64,000 nucleotides of DNA from an uncultured Fretibacterium sp. GTDB lineage: Bacteria; Synergistota; Synergistia; Synergistales; Aminobacteriaceae. Of the stretch, positions 53,335 through 61,548 are shown piece by piece. Below the pieces are notes generated by a model. The model was not told the DNA's origin. It did no database searches and was given only the letters and a program-made list of their open reading frames with translations. Numbering within the stretch: the stretch's first letter is position 1; every line of letters starts with the position of its first letter. Both the position numbers and the translations under genes were made by a program. The DNA lies in NCBI GenBank assembly GCA_946186205.1, contig CAMHMH010000005.1, positions 1 to 64,000 of the forward strand. The letters run 5' to 3'.

Positions 53335-54639
53335 TTACTCAGTGAAAACAGTCTGTTCTGTGATTTCCGTCTGCAATGCCTTCAAAGCACGCTCAACGAG
53401 TCCGCGCCGCAATGCTTTCTCCTCTTCAGGAGTCCTTGACGGGTCGCCTAACGGGTGAGGTATTGCGATTGTCGGAACGATTCTGTTTGCGCCGACAGTC
53501 TGCGAGATCGGGACTATCGTGCACATGTGGACGACAGGAAGTTTGCGCTCAATTTCTTTTACCATCGTTGCCCCGCAACGTGTGCAGGTTCCTCAGGTTG
53601 ACGTGAGAATGACCGCAGTGACTCCGTCAGCAACAAGACGGTTTGCGATTTCCGCGCCGAATTTCTTTGCGTTTGCTACTGCCGTGCCGTTCCCTACTGT
53701 CGTATAGAACTTGTTGTGAAGTTTGCCGATTGCCCCCTCGCGTTCAAGGTCTCTCATAACGTCAACGGGAAGTACTCTGTCTGCGTCCTGGTCAGCATAT
53801 GTAGCGTCATACCCTCCGTGAGCCGTGCAATATTTCTCGCTCGTGAGGTCATTTACTCCGGTGATGTCATATTCTCCGAACTTGCTCGCGCTTGAAGCCT
53901 CTATGTGGTCGGGGTTGCCTTTGGGGCAGATTCCGCCTGACGTAACGAGGGCGATTACTGCGTGCTTGATGTCCTTCACTGCGGGCTGAGGGTCTACGCG
54001 GTCAAAGACGGGCATAACGTATTCAGTCTCGAAAGGCTCGCCCTTGATTTTTGCCGTGAACATGTCAACGCAACGTTCAGCCGCTAACTTTTCGTAGAAC
54101 ATATTTTTGCGGATTCCGCGCTCAATGTAGCCTTCCTCTGACGGTTTGCCGACTGACTCGCCTTTGAGGAGTTTCAGCGCAAGTTTTGCCATTGCGGGAA
54201 CAGCTTTTCTCATACCTGCTGCTGAGTCAGGGGTCTCGATGATCCACGCGGATTTACGGTACATTTCGACTCCGGGGTTCTCCGGGTACATTCCTGAGAT
54301 GACCGGGATTCCGAATGCTTTTGACACAGCGTCGCACATAGCCCCGCACGCTGTCCCGTAACGCCCGGCATTGAACGCAGGCCCGGCTATGAATGCGTCA
54401 GGCTTGTATTCTTTCATCATGCCAAGAATTTTTGCTGATGCCTCGTCCATGTTGCTGGCGAAATACGAGTCCCCGCAAATCACGGTTGCTACGATTTCCG
54501 CCTCGCCTTTGAACGCCGCTTTGAGTGCCATGCCCGGACCGACGACTCCCTCGCGTATTTCGGGCTGATAGTCTGCTTTCTCTTCTCCGCCTATGCCCGC
54601 GTAAAACTGGTTGATGTAGTGTACTATTCTGTATGCCAT
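53335..54639 (-). CDS. grdB: Glycine reductase complex selenoprotein B, GrdB (UGA read as selenocysteine)
   Basis: The track splits this gene into 53593-54693 and 53335-53565 at an in-frame TGA (53593-53595). The junction reads TST-Sec-GTCTRCGATMVKEIE, the hallmark of GrdB, so the TGA encodes selenocysteine and the product is 434 residues. The protein forms the substrate-specific component B with GrdE: glycine binds as a Schiff base to the pyruvoyl group of GrdE and the selenol is attacked to form Se-carboxymethyl-Sec. A hairpin CGTTGC-GGG-GCAACG starts 13 bases after the TGA, as expected for a bacterial SECIS. ATG 54639 is preferred because AAGGGGGT precedes MAYRIVHYINQF, the common GrdB start. 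Confidence 0.95.
53564..53592 (-). promoter_or_regulatory. Putative bacterial SECIS hairpin in grdB
   Basis: Immediately after the TGA the minus strand folds as ACC...CGTTGC GGG GCAACG...GGT, with a six-pair upper stem and three-base loop. Position and size fit SelB-dependent recoding. Confidence 0.6.
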
Positions 54640-54652
54640 TTCTTTCACCCCC

Positions 54653-55945
54653 TTATAGTGTGTAAGCTCCGAGTTTCGTATAGCCAAGCTCACTTGTTGC
54701 GCCTGTGATGGCCTGAAGCTCTACGGTGATTGAGCCGTCCTCAGCAAGTGAACCCTGCCAGCCTCCCGCGATAACGTTAGCTTCCTCAGCATATCCGATG
54801 ACTTTCGACATGGCCGGAAGGTGTATTACCTCATTCGCGTTTCCTGCCGTAACACATGCGTTGCCTTCGGGACATGAGTCGGCCAAAGACTGACTCGCGC
54901 CGTCCTGCCCGGCGTATTCGTCCGTGAGTAACGCTGTCTTGATTCCGAGCTGCTCACATTTCCGGCAGTTCATGATTAAATCCGCGTCAGGATTCCCGAA
55001 TCCCTCCTCCGTAATCACAACACCGTCAAGCCCTAACATAGCGGCCAGTTTCGCGGCGTATGATGAGCTTCTGCGTTTGTCGGCAAGTGTTACGTTCTCG
55101 TTTGTTACGATGACCGCCACAAAGTTGAAATCCTTGCCATGACGTTTGAGCATGTCAGCTATTACGGGGTTGTTCAGGTGTGAATACGTGCTGTTCTTGT
55201 CGCAGGCTGATACGCAGTTCCCCGAAACTATTGCGCCGTCCATTACCTCAAGCGGTGAAACAAGTGTGGGCAGTATGCGCTTGACATCAACGCCGTAAAG
55301 ATACGTGTCATGAAGCAAGCCCTGTGTCTGAAGCATGTAGATATATCCGACTTTCGGGAGTCCGGGAAATTCGTTCATTGCCTCGCGGATTGTGGGACGC
55401 TCGTAGACTTCCACCGAGTCAGCAGCACACCCGGCGCAGGATTTTGCGAGATACGCGGCTGTTTTGAGTCCTGCGAGCCTGCAAGCCTTCTCGTAGTCGT
55501 GCTTGTCCATATTCGGGTCTGAAGGCTCAAGAACAAGTACAACGTTGCAAGTTTTTGAGTACGGCGTGTAATCCGCTCCCGGCCCGGACATGTCTATTAT
55601 TCCTTCCTGAAAGCGTACGAGCTTCCCCGTTGTGAGAACAGCGCACCCGGATAACACTAACGTTTGCCCCTCGCCGACCGTCTCAACATCGCTGATCATT
55701 CCGGGGAACACCTGGCCTTTTCCCGAAATTTTCCAGCGGGGTTCGATTACGTCCTTCACGGGCATTATTCTTGTTGACTCGCCGGGCATCGCAATATCGA
55801 CATCAATATTTTTCCCTAAAAGCGGGTCTTCCGATATGAGCGCGAGAATTTCGGCCTTGTTCACGGTTAATATTCCATTCTCAAAGCCGGTTTTCTCTCC
55901 TAACTTCAGGCCGTTGACTTTCAGCCTGTGCAGCTCAAGTTTCAT
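54653..55945 (-). CDS. grdE: Glycine reductase complex component B precursor, GrdE
   Basis: The product is 430 residues. The proprotein is cleaved at a conserved Cys in SGNCVSACDKNSTYSHLNNP to give two subunits, one with an N-terminal pyruvoyl group that binds the amine substrate. KSCAGCAADSVEVYERPTIR and the C-terminal GYTKLGAYTL also match GrdE. Sarcosine- and betaine-specific paralogues (GrdG, GrdI) are similar; the glycine riboswitch and grdX context favour glycine. AAGGAGG precedes the ATG inside the end of grdX. Confidence 0.92.
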   Translation of the reverse strand: MKLELHRLKVNGLKLGEKTGFENGILTVNKAEILALISEDPLLGKNIDVDIAMPGESTRIMPVKDVIEPRWKISGKGQVFPGMISDVETVGEGQTLVLSGCAVLTTGKLVRFQEGIIDMSGPGADYTPYSKTCNVVLVLEPSDPNMDKHDYEKACRLAGLKTAAYLAKSCAGCAADSVEVYERPTIREAMNEFPGLPKVGYIYMLQTQGLLHDTYLYGVDVKRILPTLVSPLEVMDGAIVSGNCVSACDKNSTYSHLNNPVIADMLKRHGKDFNFVAVIVTNENVTLADKRRSSSYAAKLAAMLGLDGVVITEEGFGNPDADLIMNCRKCEQLGIKTALLTDEYAGQDGASQSLADSCPEGNACVTAGNANEVIHLPAMSKVIGYAEEANVIAGGWQGSLAEDGSITVELQAITGATSELGYTKLGAYTL

Positions 55946-55948
55946 GAT

Positions 55949-56368
55949 TTATACCTCCTTCACTCTTAATGACGGAGCGTCGCAGAGTCTCTCATCTCTG
56001 ATTAACCCGTAACGCCCAAGACTCTCCCTCATCAGTTCCGCGTCAATATATGCGTAATCAGCCCGCGTTAATGCGTCTAAATCTTTCGGAGCGATAATTT
56101 CTGCTGACTGGTAAACGTTTACTGCTGACTCGATTGCTGAAAGGGAGTCCAAATCCACATAGCCCGGTTTAACATCAACGATTATGGATCTGAACGGCTG
56201 ATGATTGGGCCTGAGATTACCGCAAAGGGGATGGGTTAAGATTATGCTTCCTGAATGCACAAGCCCGCGAACACAAATCAGAACATCAAGCGATGATCCG
56301 TCAACGTATTCTGATGATTTCGCGCTGTCGTGAAGTCCTGCATTGTTTGTGATAAGTCTTAACATCAT
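55949..56368 (-). CDS. grdX: GrdX family protein
   Basis: The product is 139 residues. LRLITNNAGL at the start and the length match GrdX, a small protein of unknown role found at the head of glycine/sarcosine/betaine reductase operons. The start is one of two adjacent ATGs (56368 or 56365) behind GAGGAGGG. grdE begins 3 bp after its stop. It is the first gene downstream of the glycine riboswitch. Confidence 0.85.
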   Translation of the reverse strand: MMLRLITNNAGLHDSAKSSEYVDGSSLDVLICVRGLVHSGSIILTHPLCGNLRPNHQPFRSIIVDVKPGYVDLDSLSAIESAVNVYQSAEIIAPKDLDALTRADYAYIDAELMRESLGRYGLIRDERLCDAPSLRVKEV

Positions 56369-56419
56369 TAACCCTCCTCGAACTTTCTGCATCTGTTGCC
56401 ATAAGCAAGCGGCTTCAGA

Positions 56420-56505
56420 AGTCCTGTCAGAATACAGTCTTTTTGCCTGAGAGTTTCACTGTTACGTTTGCACCTTCGGCGGCCTTTTACGACTCTCTCG
56501 TGTAT
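56420..56505 (-). ncRNA. Glycine riboswitch (single aptamer)
   Basis: The minus strand reads CGAGAGAGTC ... GCCGCCGAAGGTGCAAAC ... GTGAAACTCTCAGGCAAAAA, which are the conserved glycine aptamer elements (GAGAG/CTCTC stem, GCCGAAGGNGCAA, and CAGGCAAAA). It lies about 55 bp upstream of grdX. Only one aptamer is visible, not a tandem pair. It probably switches on grdX-grdE-grdB when glycine is abundant. Confidence 0.93.
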
Positions 56506-56581
56506 CCTTCATTCAGGGTTACAAGGGAATTATACCCTAAGTAACGTATAACTGTAATGTGAAATATACCGCTTGTTGTTA

Positions 56582-56617
56582 CAAAAAGTGCTGCCCCGTA
56601 AAATTCTGAGACAGCAC
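56582..56617 (-). terminator. Terminator of the alanine/glycine symporter gene
   Basis: GTGCTG (56588-56593) pairs with CAGCAC (56612-56617). On the minus strand TTTTTGT follows. It separates the symporter from the riboswitch. Confidence 0.65.
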
Positions 56618-56625
56618 AAAATCTT

Positions 56626-58038
56626 CTAGCCTTTCAGAAATTCCTGCTGACTGTACTTTTTGCCCTCGTTGTATTCGCGGAGGAGTCTCGCTACCTTGTT
56701 GCTTAGGAATAATATTGCGATAAGGTTCGGGATAACCATTATTCCGTTGAAGAAGTCTGAAAGCTCCCAAACGAGATCGATTTTCAGGACGCTTCCCACG
56801 AATATGAACGCCATCACAAGAAGCTGATACGGCAATAACGCTTTAGCCCCGAAAAGATAGCGTATATTCGTCTCGCCGAAATAGTACCAGCCTATGACAG
56901 TCGAGAACGCGAAGAACAGCAAGCACACCGCAATGAATGAATATCCCCATGAGCCGAGGAAGTGTTCAGAGAATGCCGCCTGCACTAATGATATTCCCCG
57001 GAGATTCGCGCCGCCTTCAACAAAATTCTTGTCGAGGACTCCCGAACTCATTACCGCAAACACTGTGATGTTCAGGACGACAAACGTATCAATGAATACC
57101 GCGATGATTCCGAGCACGCCCTGTTCAACGGGATGTGAGACATTAGCGACTGCGTGGGCGTGAGGAGTTGAACCCATTCCGGCCTCGTTCGAGAAGAGTC
57201 CCCGCGCGATTCCGTAACGTGCTGCCTGTGAGACTGCTACACCGGCCATGCCTCCCCATACAGCTTTGGGAGCGAACGCGCACGAGAATATTTCACCGAA
57301 TACAGCCGGGAGATGATGAATATTCATGACGATCAACGCGAGTCCTACAGCAACATACAGTATGGCCATTATCGGCACAAGTTTTTCTGTTACTGAGGCT
57401 ATGCGCTTGACTCCTCCGATGAATATCAATCCCGCAACGACAGCGAGGACTCCCCCGATAATCTTTGTGTCAATACCGAATGCGCCATTGAAAGCATCAC
57501 TTATTGAGTTAGCCTGCACCATATTGCCCATAAAGCCGAGTGCTAATATTATAGAGACGGCGAAAAAGCCCGCGAGAAATTTCGCAAAGGAATTATTCCC
57601 CAATCCCCGCGAGATGTAATACGCAGGCCCGCCGACAATTTGTCCTGTCTCGTCTCTTTCCCTGTACAACTGAGCGAGGCAGGCTTCCGCAAAATTCGTA
57701 GCCATTCCGAAAAAAGCAGCAACCCACATCCAGAAGATCGCGCCCGGTCCGCCAGACACAAGAGCAGTCATAGCACCAGCAAGATTCCCCGTTCCTACCT
57801 GCGCCGCGATTGCTGTTGCGAGTGCCTGAAACGAACTCATGCCATGCGCCCCGGCAGCTTCACCGAACAATGAGAAGTTCCCGAACAATTTCCGGCAGGC
57901 TGTCCCGAATTTTGTTATCTGAACAAAGCCAAGCCGAATCGTGAAGTACAATCCTGTTCCGCACAACAACGGAATGAGGAAACTTGTACCCCAAAGAAAG
58001 CCGTTAGCGTCTGATACGATTCTTAACAGCTCATCCAT
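56626..58038 (-). CDS. Alanine/glycine:cation symporter (AGCS family)
   Basis: The product is 470 residues with about eleven helices. Family signatures are GFVQITKFGTACRKLFG near the N terminus, GMSSFQALATAIAAQVGTGNLAGAMTAL, and GVAVSQAARYGIARGLFSNEAGMGSTPHAHAVA. The family imports alanine, glycine or serine with Na+ or H+. Adjacent to glycine reductase genes, glycine uptake is plausible. AGGAGG precedes the ATG. A leader with an internal terminator lies upstream. Confidence 0.93.
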   Translation of the reverse strand: MDELLRIVSDANGFLWGTSFLIPLLCGTGLYFTIRLGFVQITKFGTACRKLFGNFSLFGEAAGAHGMSSFQALATAIAAQVGTGNLAGAMTALVSGGPGAIFWMWVAAFFGMATNFAEACLAQLYRERDETGQIVGGPAYYISRGLGNNSFAKFLAGFFAVSIILALGFMGNMVQANSISDAFNGAFGIDTKIIGGVLAVVAGLIFIGGVKRIASVTEKLVPIMAILYVAVGLALIVMNIHHLPAVFGEIFSCAFAPKAVWGGMAGVAVSQAARYGIARGLFSNEAGMGSTPHAHAVANVSHPVEQGVLGIIAVFIDTFVVLNITVFAVMSSGVLDKNFVEGGANLRGISLVQAAFSEHFLGSWGYSFIAVCLLFFAFSTVIGWYYFGETNIRYLFGAKALLPYQLLVMAFIFVGSVLKIDLVWELSDFFNGIMVIPNLIAILFLSNKVARLLREYNEGKKYSQQEFLKG

Positions 58039-58227
58039 GATGAATATAACCTCCTGTAAATATATTTTTGTTTGTGAAAAGATTTAGACAATAAAAACAG
58101 GCTCAGGAAAATTTTTGTTCTCCCAAGCCTGTATCGCTCACAATATTTTCTGCGTTATGACATTTAACCCCTGACCGGGATTTTCTTCCGCGTCATATTC
58201 GCTTCAACGTCATGAATTTTATTGTCA
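58039..58227 (-). promoter_or_regulatory. Long leader of the symporter gene with internal terminator, possible attenuator
   Basis: From a TGCTATAAT at 58238-58246 the minus strand runs about 200 bp to the symporter ATG. It contains a small CCC-GGTCA-GGG hairpin, then a stem ACAGGCT/AGCCTGT followed by TTTTTATT, then AGGAGG. No known riboswitch class was matched. The layout fits a transcription attenuator. Confidence 0.45.
58090..58132 (-). terminator. Intrinsic terminator within the symporter leader
   Basis: ACAGGCT (58097-58103) pairs with AGCCTGT (58126-58132), with TTTTTATT downstream on the minus strand. Confidence 0.7.
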
Positions 58228-58533
58228 TCATGCGAAAATTATAGCACGTTCGCGGCGTTTTACTGCTTCTGCTTCAAAGAGTCTGTGCTGGTTCTCGCGG
58301 CGTTCTATCACTTGCTGCTCAATTTCTTTCTTGCGCTGAGTCTTCCTTCTGAGTTCGGCGGCTTCCCTCATCGATTCATTGTGCGCGTCAATCGTCTTCA
58401 TTAGCGCGTCATGCCTGCTTGCCTCTGCTGCCTCGTAAAAGTCTTTAAGCTCCTCTTGCGACTCTGGTATACGGCCTTCATATCTCGGCGGCAAATTGTC
58501 CCACATGCTGTTGTATCGCGTATCAATTTTCAT
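58228..58533 (-). CDS. Hypothetical charged coiled-coil protein
   Basis: The product is 101 residues, rich in Glu, Arg and Lys, with a long predicted helix (ELRRKTQRKKEIEQQVIERR). No family is recognised. The start at ATG 58533 (MKIDTRYNSMWDN) is chosen over the ORF-track start at 58569 because GGGGGAATGAG lies upstream at usable spacing. A TATAAT with extended TG (58599-58604) lies about 65 bp upstream. The promoter-like element for the next leader overlaps its last codons. Confidence 0.6.
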   Translation of the reverse strand: MKIDTRYNSMWDNLPPRYEGRIPESQEELKDFYEAAEASRHDALMKTIDAHNESMREAAELRRKTQRKKEIEQQVIERRENQHRLFEAEAVKRRERAIIFA

Positions 58534-58598
58534 GGCTCTCATTCCCCCGCTGCGATTCAAATTTTGCACTGATGATTAATTTCTGATGGCGTGAAAAA

Positions 58599-58604
58599 AT
58601 TATA
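58599..58604 (-). promoter_or_regulatory. Putative extended -10 for the coiled-coil gene
   Basis: The minus strand reads TTTGCTATAATTTTTTCACG, an extended TGn-TATAAT with the same TTTTCACG tail seen at other starts in the window. Confidence 0.5.
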
Positions 58605-58797
58605 GCAAACTCATTCTGAAGTTTACGGTGTCTTTCTGGCGTGTGAAAATTGACGGAGCAATAACGCCCTTAACACATCGGGATAATATTTGCGCTGAGA
58701 TTTTGAGAATGTGAAACTGTCCGGCCATGTCAGAGTCCCGGCATGACTCATTACGCGGGGTGCTTATGCTTTAAGCTGTGAATGAAACGGCGGGTAT

Positions 58798-59730
58798 TTA
58801 TTCTCCCTTGAACTTTATCTTTTCGCGGACGCTGATAGTCATCTCGCACATTCCGATAACGATCAGCCAGGGCCAGAAGAACGGCACCGATAATACGCAG
58901 CAGATGAGGAACTTTATGCCCTTCCTGAGTCTGAAGCCGTCCATGATCCAGAACGCTAACGACAACCCCTGAATGAACATCAAAACGTTTGCGGCAATCT
59001 GAAGGTTCATGATGAAAATTGCGCCCTCGAACCACGTATCAATGTCGACGAACCAGCCGAGAATGAATCCTCCCAATGACACGAAGAATAACGACGCGGG
59101 AAATTTCCACGACTTGAAGGCAGGAAGCTCAGGGGGAAAATTTTTATACGCTGGGAAAAATTTGCGCATTACGGAACAGCACAGCGAGTAATTCAGGTAA
59201 GTCTCAATCCCCGAATAAATGACAAGCAATGAAGGCAGCATATGAGGAAGTATCGTCAAGACCTGCTGCAATGTAGCTGTGAGTTCTGGCTGATCTCCGT
59301 ACATCTGAAGCATAACATCTCTCATCTGCGCGGCATCGGGGAACAAAATATTTTTGCCAGTGAAGAAAAAGAATGCTGCAATAAGAAGAGTCTTGAATAT
59401 GATTGAAGCTCCCGTGCAAATGATGAGGCTTTCGCCGCCTGTGAGTTTCTTTGCGTCCTTGAAGCCTTCCTGAGAGACCGCGAAAAGAATTGCTGACAAA
59501 GGAGCGCACCCAAGAAGGAAATACGCGGCCATTGACGGAGAAACAGCAAGAAACAATGTCGCCTCTATCATAAGCTCGGCAACGCTCATACGTTTGCGCC
59601 CCTCAAGACAGCCTAACACCGCCAAAGGAAGAGGGCATAACATGAGTCCCAAGAAGCCGAAAAGGGGCAAAAAACTCCCTGCGAGCATCATAAAAAGTGT
59701 TATGACTACGCAGGGAATTATACGCTTCAT
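58798..59730 (-). CDS. DUF2232 (YybS-like) membrane protein
   Basis: The product is 310 residues with about seven or eight helices and two short loops. The sequence and its position directly after rpsR match YybS/DUF2232 proteins, which in many Gram-positive and related genomes follow rpsF-ssb-rpsR. The molecular role is unknown. The start lies 5 bp after the rpsR stop. The usual further members (DHH phosphoesterase, rplI, dnaB) are not next to it here. Confidence 0.8.
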   Translation of the reverse strand: MKRIIPCVVITLFMMLAGSFLPLFGFLGLMLCPLPLAVLGCLEGRKRMSVAELMIEATLFLAVSPSMAAYFLLGCAPLSAILFAVSQEGFKDAKKLTGGESLIICTGASIIFKTLLIAAFFFFTGKNILFPDAAQMRDVMLQMYGDQPELTATLQQVLTILPHMLPSLLVIYSGIETYLNYSLCCSVMRKFFPAYKNFPPELPAFKSWKFPASLFFVSLGGFILGWFVDIDTWFEGAIFIMNLQIAANVLMFIQGLSLAFWIMDGFRLRKGIKFLICCVLSVPFFWPWLIVIGMCEMTISVREKIKFKGE

Positions 59731-59735
59731 AGTTA

Positions 59736-60026
59736 TTAGTCGAGTGAGTAAGGCAGCAAGGCCATGTATCTTGCGCGCTTGATTGCCTCAGTGAGAAGAC
59801 GCTGATGCTTTGCGCAGTTCCCGGTTACGCGCCTAGGAATGATTTTGCCTCTCTCGCTGATGTATTTGCGGAGTTTCTCAACGTCTTTATAGTCTACGTG
59901 CTCTTGCTTCTCCACGCAGTAATAGCAGAATTTCGGCCTGCGTCTTGATGCGCCTCTGCGTATTCCGCTTCCGTTGCGGGGGGCTGATGATTTGCCCTCG
60001 CGTTCTGTGTTCTCGCGCTCATTCAT
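59736..60026 (-). CDS. rpsR: 30S ribosomal protein S18
   Basis: The product is 96 residues. [41 protein letters not shown] and [13 protein letters not shown] identify S18. The Cys in FCYYC and GNC may bind zinc. ATG 60026 is chosen because AAGGAGG lies about 10 bases upstream; the TTG at 60035 is too close to that site. S18 binds S6 on the small-subunit platform. Confidence 0.97.
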   Translation of the reverse strand: MNERENTEREGKSSAPRNGSGIRRGASRRRPKFCYYCVEKQEHVDYKDVEKLRKYISERGKIIPRRVTGNCAKHQRLLTEAIKRARYMALLPYSLD

Positions 60027-60059
60027 TCTGTGCAAATTCCTCCTTCTTTGTGTGATCTC

Positions 60060-60581
60060 CTAAAACGGTATGCCGCTGTCCGGTGTTGTGTCTGACATTC
60101 CGTTATCGTTGTCAGCGAATCCCCCGGAAAATCCTTCACCGCCGAATCCGCTGTCGCCTATGTTTTTGCCGAAACTGTCATCACCGGCAACACTGTAATC
60201 AACTCCGATTACTGATGATGACTGCTGATAGCCTGAACCGCCTTGTTCACGCGAACCTAACATTATCAGATTGTCAACGTAAATATCTGTTGTGTACCTT
60301 TTGCCGGAACCGTCTTTTGCGTCATAACTTCCTGTGCGTATACGGCCTTCAACAAGTACGGGGCTTCCCTTCTTGAGATATTTTCCCGCATTTTCGGCTA
60401 TATTTCCCCAAGCTACGACACTGATATAGTCGGTACTTTCTTGCATTTCACCGTTAGCATTTCTCCAGCGGTTACCCACAGCAACAGTAAATCTTGCGTA
60501 GGCTTTCTTGTTGACTGTATATCTGACATCGGGGTCTCTTGCAAGATTTCCGGCAATAATAGCGCGGTTAAATCCTCTCAT
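60060..60581 (-). CDS. ssb: Single-stranded DNA-binding protein
   Basis: The product is 173 residues. An OB fold (RAIIAGNLARDPDVRYTVN, FTVAVGNRW, VVAWGNIAENAGKYLKKG, VEGRIRTGSYDAKDG) is followed by a Gly/Ser-rich linker and the acidic tail DSGIPF that recruits partner proteins. It sits between rpsF and rpsR, the classic bacterial order. GGAGG overlaps the rpsF end. Confidence 0.97.
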   Translation of the reverse strand: MRGFNRAIIAGNLARDPDVRYTVNKKAYARFTVAVGNRWRNANGEMQESTDYISVVAWGNIAENAGKYLKKGSPVLVEGRIRTGSYDAKDGSGKRYTTDIYVDNLIMLGSREQGGSGYQQSSSVIGVDYSVAGDDSFGKNIGDSGFGGEGFSGGFADNDNGMSDTTPDSGIPF

Positions 60582-60596
60582 CGCTCAAAGCCTCCC

Positions 60597-60878
60597 TTAC
60601 TCACCGACAACTGTCATAAGCTGGCGGTATACATTCGCTCTCAAGCCCAATATACGCCTAAGCTCAAACGTCTGCGAAGGCTCAAGCTCAAAGCTGAACA
60701 GTACATAATATCCTTCTGTCTTTTTCCTGATGGGATAAGCAAGAGTTCTTTTTCCCCAAGCATCTGACTTTGACACAGTGCCGCCCAGATTCTTTATTAC
60801 TTCCTCGATTTTCGCAATCTCTTCGCTCTGGTTCTCTGTCCCTGCGTCAAGAATGGCAAGCATCTCATAACTGCGCAC
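60597..60878 (-). CDS. rpsF: 30S ribosomal protein S6
   Basis: The product is 93 residues. MRSYEMLAILDAG, GGTVSKSDAWGKRTLAYPIRKKTEGYYVLF and the C-terminal LRANVYRQLM identify S6. AGGAGG lies upstream of the start. It is the first gene of rpsF-ssb-rpsR-DUF2232. Confidence 0.97.
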   Translation of the reverse strand: MRSYEMLAILDAGTENQSEEIAKIEEVIKNLGGTVSKSDAWGKRTLAYPIRKKTEGYYVLFSFELEPSQTFELRRILGLRANVYRQLMTVVGE

Positions 60879-60953
60879 TCTTCTGCACCTCCTCCCTATG
60901 GTCTTATGGCCTTCCGCTTTGTGCGTCCTCTCACGAAAGGCAGGGCGTGAAAG

Positions 60954-60959
60954 ATTATA
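60954..60959 (-). promoter_or_regulatory. Extended -10 promoter of the rpsF operon
   Basis: The minus strand reads TGTATGCTATAATCTTTCACG, an extended TGn-TATAAT about 75 bp upstream of rpsF. The leader between could house an S6/S18 autoregulatory structure; none was resolved by eye. Confidence 0.6.
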
Positions 60960-61083
60960 GCATACACTAAGCTAATATCACTCAATGTGCAGAGGCTTTC
61001 ACAAAAAATTTTCACGCTGAAGGTTTGAAGAAAGAATCTCATGACAAAAATTTACGGCGCATGTTCACGAAAAATTTCACGCA

Positions 61084-61121
61084 CAAAAAATGAGACCCTC
61101 ACAATTCATGCAAGAGTCTCA
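61084..61121 (-). terminator. Terminator after tRNA-Pro
   Basis: TGAGAC (61091-61096) pairs with GTCTCA (61116-61121). On the minus strand TTTTTT follows. Confidence 0.7.
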
Positions 61122-61139
61122 CTGTTGATTTCTGGTTTA

Positions 61140-61218
61140 TGGTCGGGACGAGAGGATTCGAACCTCCGACCCCCTGCACCCCATGCAGATGCGCTAAGCC
61201 AGACTGCGCTACGTCCCG
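61140..61218 (-). tRNA. tRNA-Pro(GGG)
   Basis: On the minus strand the acceptor stem is CGGGACG with CGTCCCG, followed by A and an encoded CCA. The anticodon arm is TCTGC-ATGGGGT-GCAGG with anticodon GGG, and the T arm contains GGTTCGAATCC. Confidence 0.94.
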
Positions 61219-61262
61219 TAACAGGAAGTTATTTTAGCGCAAATTCCCTATACGTCAAGCAT

Positions 61263-61541
61263 CTACTCAACAGGGCGTTTCATCACAGCAAAAAATACAT
61301 TGGGGTCAAAGGTCGTGCGCACCGCAAAAATTTCGGCGATCTCCCATCCGTCAGAGCCTTTCTCATTCAGTAGCCCTTCAACTTCTGCTGTCTTCTGTGA
61401 AGCTCCCTTGCTCTTCTGCAATGAAGTCAGCGAACCGAGAGGGACTATTTTGTATTCATACTTCACCCGCTCGGCACATGCGCAGCCAGCAAAGCACAAC
61501 GTCATCAACAGTGCTGCAATAAATTTCTTCACGGCATTCAT
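61263..61541 (-). CDS. DUF4177-like secreted protein or lipoprotein
   Basis: The product is 92 residues. The N-terminal signal (FIAALLMTLCFAGCACA) may have a lipobox ending at FAGC. The mature part YEYKIVPL ... LLNEKGSDGWEIAEIF ... FFAVMKRP follows the DUF4177 pattern. The function is unknown. The start is ATG 61541, though an in-frame GTG at 61532 has better spacing from AAGGGGG. It lies 7 bp after the SLBB export gene and is probably cotranscribed with it. Confidence 0.75.
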   Translation of the reverse strand: MNAVKKFIAALLMTLCFAGCACAERVKYEYKIVPLGSLTSLQKSKGASQKTAEVEGLLNEKGSDGWEIAEIFAVRTTFDPNVFFAVMKRPVE

Positions 61542-61548
61542 TCCCCCT

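Noticed and set aside
53335-53565. Separate 76-residue CDS downstream of a 366-residue GrdB
   Set aside because: The intervening TGA lies in the conserved Sec-GTCTRCGATM context, so both parts are one selenoprotein.
58751-59035. 94-residue minus-strand ORF
   Set aside because: It overlaps the DUF2232 gene in another frame and lacks a ribosome binding site.
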